64,000 bases of DNA, taken from NCBI GenBank assembly GCA_013399855.1, contig VXAY01002056.1, forward strand, positions 879,802 through 943,801, given 5' to 3'. This stretch comes from Oxyruncus cristatus (taxonomy: Eukaryota > Chordata > Aves > Passeriformes > Cotingidae). The number at the start of each line of letters is the position of its first letter. Positions within the stretch are counted from its first letter, which is position 1. Shown piece after piece: positions 38,401-47,200 of this stretch. Made by a program: the position numbers and the translations under genes. The notes under the pieces were generated by a model that was given only the letters and a program-made list of their open reading frames with translations, did no database searches and was not told the DNA's origin.

Positions 38401-41400
38401 TTTCTGAAAATGAACATTAACAAAAATAAGTCAATAGTCAAGTAACACAAATAATTCAGAAAAAATAATAATAAGGTCCTGTTCCCTACTCTGAGTTCAT
38501 GGGAATTTGATAAACAACTGGTAGGTAACATTTGTAGCACACTGTAGAAAAGGTACAGTAGATCATTGTAAAAACTCTTGGTAACTGTATAAAAAGACAT
38601 ATTGGTGTGTCAACCAGTGCCAAACAGTCTCCTGCAGGAGAGCAGGAACAGAATGATTGCAGAATATTGAAATGGGGTAACTTAGACATCCTGATAATAT
38701 TATTTCTCTCATATGGCTTTGAGGATGAAGAAATAGCAGAATACATAAATTTTTAGGTGCAATTTTAAAGGCAATAATTTAGTTTGGTGGAAAGGTTTCA
38801 GATTCCTTAATGCAGATAATATTGGGATAGTACCAACTCAGTGCATAAAAATCTCTTTGAATGGTATTATTCATTAAGGTGAATGTGACAACCTAATGTA
38901 TATTTTGGTCGTATAAATTTCTCTTTTCTAACTAAAATGATAATAAGTCATTCTCAGTTAATTATACGGTCATATAAGAGCCTGTTCTTGCTCTGTTTTT
39001 TGAAACAATACTGCTGAGTGATGTCAGTGAATTTTCCTTGGGCAAGCCCTTTAGAGCCATCGTAAGGCATAAAAATAAAGTTTTTAGTACCATCCAAAGG
39101 GATCCCAAGAAAAAGCTTGTTCGATGTGTCAAGCATGATCCGTCTCATAAGATTCAACACGTTGATGTTTCCCAGTTCAGTTGTCACCTCCTCTAGTTTG
39201 TCCAGGTGATCCACTGTTGACTCCACACAAATTGCTATCATACGAACCAGACCGGGACCGGACAGAGCTGAAATACATGTGCAAAATGATTTGTTAATTT
39301 TAAATACCTTATTTATAACTTCTCAGTTGGTGATAGTGCTGTCAATAAAATGGCAAACGTTGTCATGTCAGTGACTGGTGTAAAATCAGTCTGAAACTTA
39401 ACTGGTTTATCATCCTCTGAAAGAAAAATGGAGGCATTTTGAGTTGAAATGGCAATGAACCCAAAGGCCAAACTTATATCCATCTGTTTTGTACCTCACA
39501 CATTTTTATGCCATGTTGATACCATGTCATGCAGAGGTATTTGGCATCATGTGGGCAGCCTTTCTGAGTGGGAGGGTATCCACAGCCTCATGTGCACCAC
39601 GGGCTCTGTGGATGTCCCGTCTCATTTGCTTGCAGTGACACTGAGCAGGGAAGAGAGCTTGGGGGTTTATGGGGGAGGATGATGGAGATTTCTCAAGTTA
39701 TAACTCCTGGGTGCTCTGAAACAGCCTTGTACCTGTGCAGCAGCCTGCTGGCAACCTGTAATGTCACTGAGGACATACTGAGCCTTGGGAGAAACAGCAT
39801 TTCAGAAAAGATTAACTGTGCCACAGTGGTGCAGTGTGTCAGTGAACACTGATTTACCTTTGGTGAAAAAGGGTCGAATTTCCTTCCAGTGTGCTGGGTT
39901 GTTATTAAATATGATCCCATTTTCATACATGCCAATGCACTGCAATCCAAGCTTGCTCCCAAATCGAGACACATAATGCCAGTGTTTCATTACATGGAAC
40001 ACACTTGAGGATCTGGGAGAGGATGAGAAAAAAGTGCAAAACAAAAACATCGTTTCATAAATTGTACACAGCATTTTTATTCTGACATTTTACGGTTGCT
40101 CTGAAGTGCAGACTCACATTCTTAATTTAGCAGGAAGTATAATGCTTAACATGAAATATTCCTTTTACATAGTTAAAAATCTTGATGATAAATACCTTTG
40201 GAGTTTATATTAGAGCAATAGTGTGTTCTGTTCAGATTTAAAACTATTTGTTAGTTAAAATCCAAATGGTTACCAAGATTTTAAACTGAATAGGGTGTGT
40301 ATATATAGAAATGTGTAGGTATGTAACATACACTCAGGCAGTGACCAAAGCCAGACATGTCAGAGGATAAAGTAAAATATTTGATGTCTACTAAATTACA
40401 TATTTACTTTTCCGGCTATTTGGTCATTTCCAGACACATAGTGAAAGCACAAATATACATGCTTCGTTTAAATATGCAGCATCATAATATGTAGATCTCT
40501 GTGAGATAAATATTCTTAAATAGATATGTAAAGGAAATCCATGATATGTATAATTCTCTTTACGGCTGGCAAGGTTGATTTGCAGGTGCTGGCAGACAGG
40601 TTGTGACCAGCATTGTTGCTTTAAGATACGATTTCCTTTAGAGGGAGCCAGCATTTCAGAAATGGGGATGTGATGAAAACCCGACAAAACAAAATCCAAC
40701 AAAAAGAAAGAAAATTAGAAGAGAGATGGAAATGAAACAGTGTGCTACTTTCTTCACCAGGTATCATACTCTGTGGACCAAATCCCAGACTTCTTACATG
40801 GGTTTAGTATATTTTTTTCCTTCATGAAAAGTAAATGTGACTTTTGCTATTGATTTCAGCAGTGCTGGGTTTTCACTGCAGTTTTGTGTGACCCAGAGGT
40901 AAAGTTAACCTAGAAGGTTTTTTGCATGTCAAGGGACATCATATGTAATTTCCTGAACATGAGAAGATGTTGTTGAATGATAGCAGCTGTCTCCAGGAGG
41001 GAAAAGGTGCAGCAGGCTCATTTTGCTTCCTTCCATCCCACACGTCTCAGGAGACAGATCACAATGTTTTAAGGGAGGGTTTCATCAAGTGATGCTGTGT
41101 AAGCAGATTTTCTTCATGAAACTATTTAATGAAGTCCTCCAAAAGACATTATCTGTTTTAACCAACACTGCAAGTCCTTCTGTCTGTGCACTAGCATCTC
41201 AGTATTAGAACTGATGCTAAAAATTCAAATGCCATTAGTGAAAATAGCATACTTTTACAGAATTCAGGTTTATATTTAGTTTTGCAGTGAATTTATGATC
41301 CGCTGAAAACTTTTATTCTACATTCTTTAAAAAAAGTTAAATACTTGTTTTCTGTGTACAGTCAATGATTTAAAGCAAAAAATGTCTGTAGAGAAACGAT

Positions 41401-43949
41401 GTATTGACTGTGAAGCCTGATGCAACTCTGGCATTGTTTGTCAGCACTCCTGGTTTGCTTCTGACAAACTGGTAGCACAGACAGTGAAAGGCAGCAATAA
41501 GAATTTGTAGCATTTTCAAAACATTCATAGCATTATCACAACATTTTACTGCAATAGTTGATATTTGCAATACCTGGGTAGGATAGGAATGTAAATAGTT
41601 TTCTTGTCATGATTAACTTTTTCTGCAGAGGTTAAAATAAAGATAAATCTGACTTGCATCACATAGAAAATTCTGTGATAGTTCTCTGTGCTGCATTGTC
41701 TTTCAAAAGCTTTTACTCAGTGAAAGCAGAGTAAGGATTGGTTGATACTGCTAATAAAAAGTTTGTGATTCTTTATCAATTACACATGGTAAACATTTTA
41801 CCACTCTTTTTTTTCCCCTTTTGTTTTCATGGTATAACTCATAAGCATCCAGAAGATCCAAGAAAAAAGCAAACATCTACTGGAGCTAATAAAATGGTAG
41901 GCTACAGTTTAGCATTATGTTTAATACTGTGTATAATTGAAGCCTATGAATAATCCCATTAATTGGAGTGGAATTACTCATAATCCCATAAAGATGCATT
42001 TGCTTAATTAAATTGCTGAATTGGAGCCATAACCTTCAAGCATTACTTCCACTTTAAGGAGAAGCAGGAACACAGGAAACTAAAATTTGACTTAATCCCA
42101 CTTTGCAGTCAGTCTAGGTTCCTGAGCAGAATGTAATCCTCATATTAAAATGAATAATAAAATAGTAAATGATTTTTAGGGCTGAGACACAGCGCTTAAT
42201 CTCCCTTTCCACAAAAACTTTAAGAGAATTCACCAGAACTTCAATAGCAGAGTTGTCAAAGAAAGATTAGGAAAGCATCTGTGAATAGCAAGGAGTAAAA
42301 GTTTTACGTTAGGATAAATTTTGAAAATAATAACATCAGTTCAACTTTAGAAAAAAGTAGCAAAGAGGTTGCAAAAAAATATGAGGAAGCTTTTCAAGTT
42401 ATTAAGGATAGAAAATAGAGGATTTACTTGCTAATTATAAATGTTTCTTCACCGCTGATCCAAACTCTCACAAAGTCTCCATATGTCTTATTGTAGTAGT
42501 TGCAGGCATTACCTACTCCCATCCAGAGAAATCTCCCATGGGAAATGAGGGGGCCGATTCCCATGCAGTATCCCGGCCCTAAGAAACACGGTAAGAAAGG
42601 TTTGGTCTCAGCAGTGCTCCCTGGCAAGAAAATATCCCCGAACATCCCCCTTTTGAAAGGAGCCTTTTAGCGTGACCGTCACGGTCCACACTGGGCAGCT
42701 CACACAAACAACCCTGTTCTGGAACTGTACGAGGAACTTTGCACCTACATTGGTGAAGCCACCCTTAATATCTGTGGAAGCCTGGAGTGCTTTCAGTGTA
42801 CCAAGACTGACAGTCATTGCTTCCTTGTACAGTTTCCAGCTGCTCTTTTTTAAGATACATTTGGAGGAAAAACAGTTAGAGAGAAGAAATGATCTAAAAG
42901 AGATGCATATGATATATTAATTTGTGACTTAAATCCCTTGTGTGATCTTGACCAAATTTTGTCTAGAAGTGTCACAGTAATACCTACAAAAGTCAGTGTC
43001 CTTTTGATATAATTACATGTAGTTGTCATTTCTTTTAAAGTCACATAAACTAAAGTGAGAAAACAGATACTTAAAGAGTACTTTACTGCTGTGAACTTAT
43101 GAAAACATGCTGGAGCTAAGTATGGACTAATAAGCATTTAATCAACAAAGTTCTCAACTAAATCATTCCCCTGTAATTCAGAAACAAATGTCTCTCTTAC
43201 AATAAAATAGACAAAATAGAGACAGCAGGAGAAAATTTGCCCCTAAATACTTTAAAAGGAAGCTTCCTTCTTAAGGGAAAGCTGTACTTGCCCCTTTGGT
43301 CTGTAAAATATGAGTCTGACTCCATAAAAAACCTCAAGTACTTACAAAAGTTTTGTATACTGTTAAAAAATTTTAAAAGTTGCTTCTAGTTTCACCTTTT
43401 ACTAATAGGAATTACAAGACCCCAGATTATTTAAATACCTGAAAACTTAGAGCATATTAACTTAGTTCTATCTTCTTGTAGATGCAATCAAAAAAAGTCA
43501 TGTACAGTGAACATGAAAATATGAACATCTACAGTTTTTAAAATGTTATCTTTCTAACATACACACAATAAAGATGAAAACTAAATGTCATATATGGCCA
43601 TGCCAGGGTTATGATGGAAGCTCTGAGGTTAGAGTGAGCCTGATTTCTTTTATCAGATATTTTAAAAAATGGTATTATTTAAACCGGTTCGTAATAAATT
43701 TTGTTGTCATACAATCATTATTCAGCATTACTTTCTCACTTAAATGTGAGAAACAAAATTACTCTGACAGCTTTTAGGTGGCCCTATAGCTGAAGTTAAT
43801 TTACCTGGTATTGATGAAGTTTCTTCATGATTCCATATTAGAAACAGAAAGCACATGAGAAGGAGTATGGGCACTGTGGCCACTGGCATCGTATCTTGTA
43901 CAAGGCTGGTGATGTTGTAGTGCATCGGATTCAGAGTTTCCAAGACCAT
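32244..43949 (-). CDS. CYP19A1: aromatase (cytochrome P450 19A1), complete nine-exon coding sequence
   Basis: Aromatase is the endoplasmic-reticulum P450 that converts androstenedione and testosterone to oestrone and oestradiol by three oxidations, using cytochrome P450 reductase. Joining the exons 43949-43805, 42578-42428, 40012-39858, 39267-39091, 38403-38289, 36820-36706, 36176-36014, 34674-34433 and 32495-32244 gives 1515 bases, 504 residues plus stop; the human protein has 503. Visible landmarks: N-glycosylation site N12-I-T, a membrane segment at about 20-40, the I-helix AAPDT at 306-310, the ExxR motif E362/R365, and the haem loop [10 protein letters not shown] with ligand C437. The human substrate-pocket residues R115, I133, F134, F221, W224, D309, T310, V370, M374, L477 and S478 are all present at the same numbers. 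All introns are GT-AG. Exon lengths 151, 155, 177, 115, 115, 163 and 242 equal those I recall for human. There is no stop or frameshift, so the gene looks functional. Confidence 0.97.
32496..34432 (-). other. CYP19A1: CYP19A1 intron between coding exons 8 and 9
   Basis: A 1.94 kb intron in phase 0 with a GTAAGT donor and a TGTGCAG acceptor. It contains an (AAT)n run near 34273-34293 and otherwise unremarkable AT-rich sequence. Confidence 0.85.
34433..34674 (-). CDS. CYP19A1: CYP19A1 coding exon 8 (K-helix ExxR)
   Basis: It encodes residues 341-421 in 242 bases. The acceptor TTCTGCAAG at 34675 gives [19 protein letters not shown] and the frame ends at ...FEKN before GTAAGT. It contains the invariant ExxR pair E362 and R365 and pocket residues V370 and M374. 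The frame continues past the acceptor, but the spliced phase (one base from the previous exon) is required for the glycine at 341. Confidence 0.95.
34675..36013 (-). other. CYP19A1: CYP19A1 intron between coding exons 7 and 8
   Basis: A 1.34 kb phase-1 intron with a GTAAGC donor. It includes an AT-dinucleotide-rich block at about 34915-34972 that can fold on itself. No exon-like sequence is seen in it. Confidence 0.85.
36014..36176 (-). CDS. CYP19A1: CYP19A1 coding exon 7 (I-helix)
   Basis: It encodes residues 287-340 in 163 bases, starting [17 protein letters not shown]. It carries the oxygen-activating I-helix core A306-A-P-D309-T310. D309 and T310 are the proton-relay residues of aromatase. 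The acceptor is 18 consecutive T followed by CAG, so the whole polypyrimidine tract is a homopolymer. Confidence 0.95.
36177..36705 (-). other. CYP19A1: CYP19A1 intron between coding exons 6 and 7
   Basis: A 529-base phase-0 intron with a GTATTG donor. Its acceptor end, read on the plus strand, is an 18-A run at 36180-36197. Nothing else is recognised. Confidence 0.85.
36706..36820 (-). CDS. CYP19A1: CYP19A1 coding exon 6
   Basis: It encodes residues 248-286 in 115 bases, reading [20 protein letters not shown] and ending FASQLIFAQ before a GTATTG donor. The acceptor is a clean CTGTTTTCAG. This segment corresponds to helices G-H. It is too short to stand out as an isolated frame and was found by frame continuity and similarity to aromatase. 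Confidence 0.93.
36821..38288 (-). other. CYP19A1: CYP19A1 intron between coding exons 5 and 6
   Basis: A 1.47 kb phase-2 intron with a strong GTAAGT donor. It contains a short TA/GATA microsatellite at about 37000-37021 and a 12-A run near 37638. Confidence 0.85.
38289..38403 (-). CDS. CYP19A1: CYP19A1 coding exon 5 (F-helix)
   Basis: It encodes residues 210-247 plus two bases, in 115 bases. It reads [20 protein letters not shown] then [19 protein letters not shown], ending at a GTAAGT donor. F221 and W224, which line the steroid pocket, are present. The acceptor is CATTTTCAG. Confidence 0.94.
38404..39090 (-). other. CYP19A1: CYP19A1 intron between coding exons 4 and 5
   Basis: A 687-base phase-1 intron with a GTACTA donor, the weakest donor of the gene. 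No repeat or exon-like content is seen. Confidence 0.85.
39091..39267 (-). CDS. CYP19A1: CYP19A1 coding exon 4
   Basis: It encodes residues 151-209 in 177 bases, starting [17 protein letters not shown] and including [20 protein letters not shown]. The acceptor is TATTTCAG. The donor after the GAT of D209 and one G is GTACTA. The open frame runs on past this donor, but joining to the next exon restores the expected D-E/N-A-I-V sequence. Confidence 0.95.
39268..39857 (-). other. CYP19A1: CYP19A1 intron between coding exons 3 and 4
   Basis: A 590-base phase-1 intron with a GTAAAT donor. Its middle (about 39540-39800) is more GC-rich than the other introns and is open in several frames, but none resembles a protein family. 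Confidence 0.85.
39858..40012 (-). CDS. CYP19A1: CYP19A1 coding exon 3
   Basis: It encodes residues 99-150 in 155 bases, reading [20 protein letters not shown] and ending [11 protein letters not shown]. It includes R115, I133 and F134, which contribute to haem-propionate and steroid contacts. The acceptor is CCTCTCCCAG and the donor GTAAAT. The lysine at 99 is completed across the splice (AA plus A). Confidence 0.95.
40013..42427 (-). other. CYP19A1: CYP19A1 intron between coding exons 2 and 3
   Basis: At 2.42 kb this is the longest intron within the coding sequence; phase 2, GTAAAT donor. It is AT-rich with no recognised repeat. Short open frames inside it have no family resemblance. Confidence 0.85.
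42428..42578 (-). CDS. CYP19A1: CYP19A1 coding exon 2
   Basis: It encodes residues 49-98 plus two bases, in 151 bases, reading [20 protein letters not shown] and ending SGEETFIIS before GTAAAT. The acceptor is GTTTCTTAG. The proline-rich hinge SSIPGPGYC is split at this junction, as in other vertebrate aromatases. Confidence 0.95.
42579..43804 (-). other. CYP19A1: CYP19A1 intron between coding exons 1 and 2
   Basis: A 1.23 kb phase-1 intron with a GTAAAT donor. It is AT-rich and no repeats or additional exons are recognised. Confidence 0.85.
43805..43949 (-). CDS. CYP19A1: CYP19A1 coding exon 1 (membrane anchor)
   Basis: It encodes residues 1-48 plus one base: [20 protein letters not shown] followed by the hydrophobic membrane segment [19 protein letters not shown] and [10 protein letters not shown]12 is in an N-I-T glycosylation site at the luminal N-terminus. 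The start is the ATG at 43949-43947, with A at -3 and G at +4. The frame is open three codons further, to a TTG, which is not a plausible start in an animal gene. Confidence 0.95.
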
Positions 43950-43990
43950 CTTTTCCAAGAGATTCTGCTTTGCTTCAGAGAGAGAGAGAG
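43950..43990 (-). promoter_or_regulatory. CYP19A1: candidate common 3' splice acceptor in the CYP19A1 5' UTR
   Basis: On the minus strand a long pyrimidine tract (TTTCCCCCCACC then CTCTCTCTCTCT) ends in GAAG at 43973, leaving 23 untranslated bases before the ATG. Mammalian CYP19A1 has a shared acceptor at this place, onto which alternative first exons are spliced. The same layout is likely here, so transcripts from distal (for example brain) first exons could join at 43972. The CT run is a microsatellite and may vary in length. Confidence 0.55.
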
Positions 43991-44067
43991 GTGGGGGGAA
44001 AGAGGCAGAGTTGTCAATGCTCAGATGTATTCAGCTTTAGTAGGTACCTCTAAACCCCGCTGTAGCT

Positions 44068-44075
44068 CTTATAAA
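44068..44075 (-). promoter_or_regulatory. CYP19A1: second TATA-like element of the proximal promoter
   Basis: The minus strand reads TTTATAAG, 36 bases closer to the gene than the other TATA box. If used, transcription would begin at about 44040. Confidence 0.4.
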
Positions 44076-44090
44076 TGAGCAAATTAGCTC

Positions 44091-44098
44091 TTGACGTA
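44091..44098 (-). promoter_or_regulatory. CYP19A1: cAMP-response-like half site
   Basis: The minus strand reads TACGTCAA, containing the CGTCA half of a CRE, between the two TATA elements. Mammalian PII promoters also use CRE-like sites, but further upstream of the TATA box, so this one could be coincidental. Confidence 0.3.
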
Positions 44099-44104
44099 GC
44101 TTTA

Positions 44105-44111
44105 TTTTATA
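44105..44111 (-). promoter_or_regulatory. CYP19A1: TATA box of the proximal (ovarian-type) CYP19A1 promoter
   Basis: The minus strand reads CATTATAAAATAAA, with TATAAAA at 44111-44105. A start site about 28 bases on would be near 44080, giving roughly 130 untranslated bases if unspliced. I recall a similar CATTATAAAA in human promoter II at a comparable distance from the SF-1 site and the ATG, which supports orthology of the promoter. Confidence 0.65.
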
Positions 44112-44213
44112 ATGAGAGTGACTGCCGGGACTCCTTGCCAGGACAGGCTTCATCACCAGTCGAAACAGACATGCAACAGACACTCTTTTTGCTTGGGAAT
44201 AACAAAGATTTTC

Positions 44214-44222
44214 TGACCTTGA
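44214..44222 (-). promoter_or_regulatory. CYP19A1: SF-1 / NR5A binding site
   Basis: The minus strand reads TCAAGGTCA, an exact YCAAGGTCA site for SF-1 (NR5A1) and LRH-1 (NR5A2), about 103 bases upstream of the main TATA box. In mammals the equivalent site is essential for gonadal promoter II. A matching site at matching spacing is good evidence for a gonadal promoter here. Confidence 0.65.
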
Positions 44223-44262
44223 TGTTGAAGCATAGTTTTGGATACTTTGGCTGACAGACCTT

Positions 44263-44268
44263 TTATCT
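44263..44268 (-). promoter_or_regulatory. CYP19A1: GATA-factor site near the SF-1 site
   Basis: The minus strand reads AGATAA about 40 bases upstream of the SF-1 site. GATA4 commonly cooperates with SF-1 on gonadal promoters. The motif is short and could occur by chance. Confidence 0.35.
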
Positions 44269-47200
44269 CTGATATTGACTTGGCTGGCCAGTGCTGAGGT
44301 TCACTCCTCTCAAATTTCTAACCAAAACACAAGAAATTAAACTTTCAGCACATGTGGAAGCACTGAATGAGTTCACTTGCAAGTTTTTGTCTCTGTTACT
44401 TAGCTGTTTCCATTCTTGTAGTCTTGTACTACCAGAGTTCTTGAATTTAGAGTAACTATGGTAGTTTTTAATGATGCAGATAAACCCCATGTTTTTGTTT
44501 GAAACATGTATTACATGTTGCGGGGTGGGTTCTTTTGTTTCTTTTGGGGTTTTTTTTTGTTTGTTGTTGGGTTTATTTTGGTCAACCTTTGAGTGTAATG
44601 TAATGTATTGCATTTCTTCATGGTTCATCTGCTAAGTACTTTGAAAAACATAGTGTATGCCATAACAAACAGGATCATAGTTTGTCTGTTACCATGTTTT
44701 TCCTCAGGCAGTAACTAGCACTTGTCACAAGAAAGAAAATCCAAGGGAATGGACGGGTCTGTTATGCATAAGAGAGAGTAGAAGGATTCATTTAGAGTTG
44801 GTTTGCATCTTTTTGACTTAAATTAAAAAATGTAAGAGATGATTGTACGTGAGAAGGAAAATGTTATTCTGTGAGTAAGAACTCATAACCACAGAAAGAT
44901 ACTTCTTGCATCTGCCCAGTATTTTATTAACAAAAAAGCTCCTTAAGTCTACTCTGGCAAGAACAGATTTCAAAATTGAAGAATTATATTTACTTAACAG
45001 GAAGCTTTTTGATTCAGTTCACTTTCAGCAAGTGCTTTCTTGTTTGTCTTGTGCTTTGGTCTCACCTTGCAGAAAAGATTACACTTGCTTTGTAGTGACC
45101 ATCCCTGCTATAATTACATTAAACCAAGCCAAGAATGTGAGAGATGTTTCCTAGATAGTAAGGAGACTGTTTATGGTCAAAGCAGACGATGTATGGAGTA
45201 CAGGCAAAACCTTGGGGAGGGGAGCAAGCAGTGGCTTGAAACCTGCATGTGAATGCCATGCTCCAGTGTTTTGGATGATTGCTGTGCCAGGTTCCTGGGA
45301 TTGCTGTGATCCAAAATGACCAATCTACCTGGTGACCTTTTAGAAACATCATGCTATTCCAGTGCATAGCACTACTACTCTCCTGGGAGTGTTCATGTAC
45401 TTACCACATCTTGTACACATCCAGCTGTTATACCCTCTTGCATGTTGTGAAAAAAAGGCTTTGTAATCAGAAGCATTTTTAATCATGTGGTGGTCTTTAT
45501 TAGTTTAGATTTCCTTGAATGCCATTTGTTACTGCAGCAAAAGCATGTCTGCATGTATATGTAAATACTTACATCAGCTTCAGTCCCTTTCGCTAACGTG
45601 AGCTTACAGAATTATAGAAGGAAGTAACTACATTTAGGGCATAGTGTTTCACTTTTGTGTTGCTTTTTCTCTGGATCACCTTCATCTTTGTACTCCATTG
45701 ACACAGATAGGCTCTGATGTGCACTGTTTCTTTGCTTTGTGGGTTTTTTTTTTTCATCTCTGAGAGTCTATTGTGTGTACAGTAGTTTTTCTGCCTCCTA
45801 TTCCCTATGAAGAGAAGTATGTAGTTGGTTATGCATTTGGGGGCTATGAAATAAACCAATTTCATACCTCCAAATGTGCACCTATCAATCTTATATCTGT
45901 AGGTTGAGCCCTGCCAGAGGTCAAGGCCCTGATATGTCTGCATGGTGTACTTTGCAAGCACAAGACTCCCCCTTCTATTTTCTGAAAATCAACCCTGAGT
46001 TTTGATCTTGCTCAGTTCTCAGTTATTCGCAGCTGAAGTTATCTTTGTTTTGACAGAGACATGGAGGCAGGTTTCTGTCTTTTCAAAACATACTGATAGT
46101 AATGGATTGAGTTTTAGGTCCTAGCTTGTCCCAACTTCATAATTTTAGTAAAAGAATTTTTTTTTTTTTTTATCCTGTGGTATGTCCAATACATCGGTGT
46201 GCACCTTGCTGTTACATTTATAAGCTTTATATCCTGTACTGGGCTCTCATGTAGATAAAAGAATTAAAGTCAATGATTTAAATTTGATTCCTTTTTATAT
46301 TCTTGAAATGATCTGCTATAATCTTATTTTTAGTCAAAGTGGCTTCTCAAGTCTTAAACAGTTTACATTTCCTGTATTGAGAAGTTCTTTGTTTCATTTC
46401 TGTATGATCCAAGCAGAGTTTCAGGGTTTGTATTTGTACTGGTTTTTTTATTTTTTATTGCAGAAGCAAACTGGATCAGGAAAAATTCACTTAAATATAT
46501 TTCAACTGAACTGCTTGTCCTAATTGTACCCATTGTATTTTTTAGGAATTGTCCACGAGGGAAATCAATCCTAATAAAAACTCTGCCAAATAAATTTTTA
46601 TTGTTTTTCAGATTTGATCCCCTGTTTCTGAAAGCACTCCGGGTTGTATTTTAGGTCTATTTTCTACTTTTAACTCAATCTTCTACAACTCAAAGTAAAG
46701 ATAAATATGGTAAAATGTAAAAATGAGGGAATAAATCCCTTTTTCAGCCATTTCTAGAGTGCGAGTCAGTGGGCTGGAATTTGTGTAGTTGTAGAGCTCT
46801 ATCACATCTAATTACTATGGAAATGTATTCTAGCAGTGTTGAATGGTTATTAAAGCCTTGTAGAATAATCCTGTAGCACTTGATTACTATGAAATCTAAT
46901 CTAAATAGCACTCACAAATTTATCGGTGGTTTAGGTTAGAGGGGAAGGAGGAAAGGAAGAAGTGACAGCTTGGAAGTGGGGATTTAGTAATGATTATCCT
47001 GGCAATCTAAAGAGGCTCTTGACAAGTAAAGGAGGAGGTGGGAGCCACATATTGTGTCAGAGGGCAAGTGAAACAAAAATGCAGAACATACCTATGGTTT
47101 TGTGGTGTTGAAAAAATGTCTGTACCATGAGATAAGAAAGATTGTTATGTTTGATTCCTCTGCTATTATTTGGAATTGTGGTTTTCTTAATTTTAGTGAG

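Noticed and set aside
43950..43958. Three extra N-terminal codons before the aromatase ATG
   Set aside because: The extension begins at TTG, not ATG, and the downstream ATG has a strong context and gives the expected MVLETLNP start.
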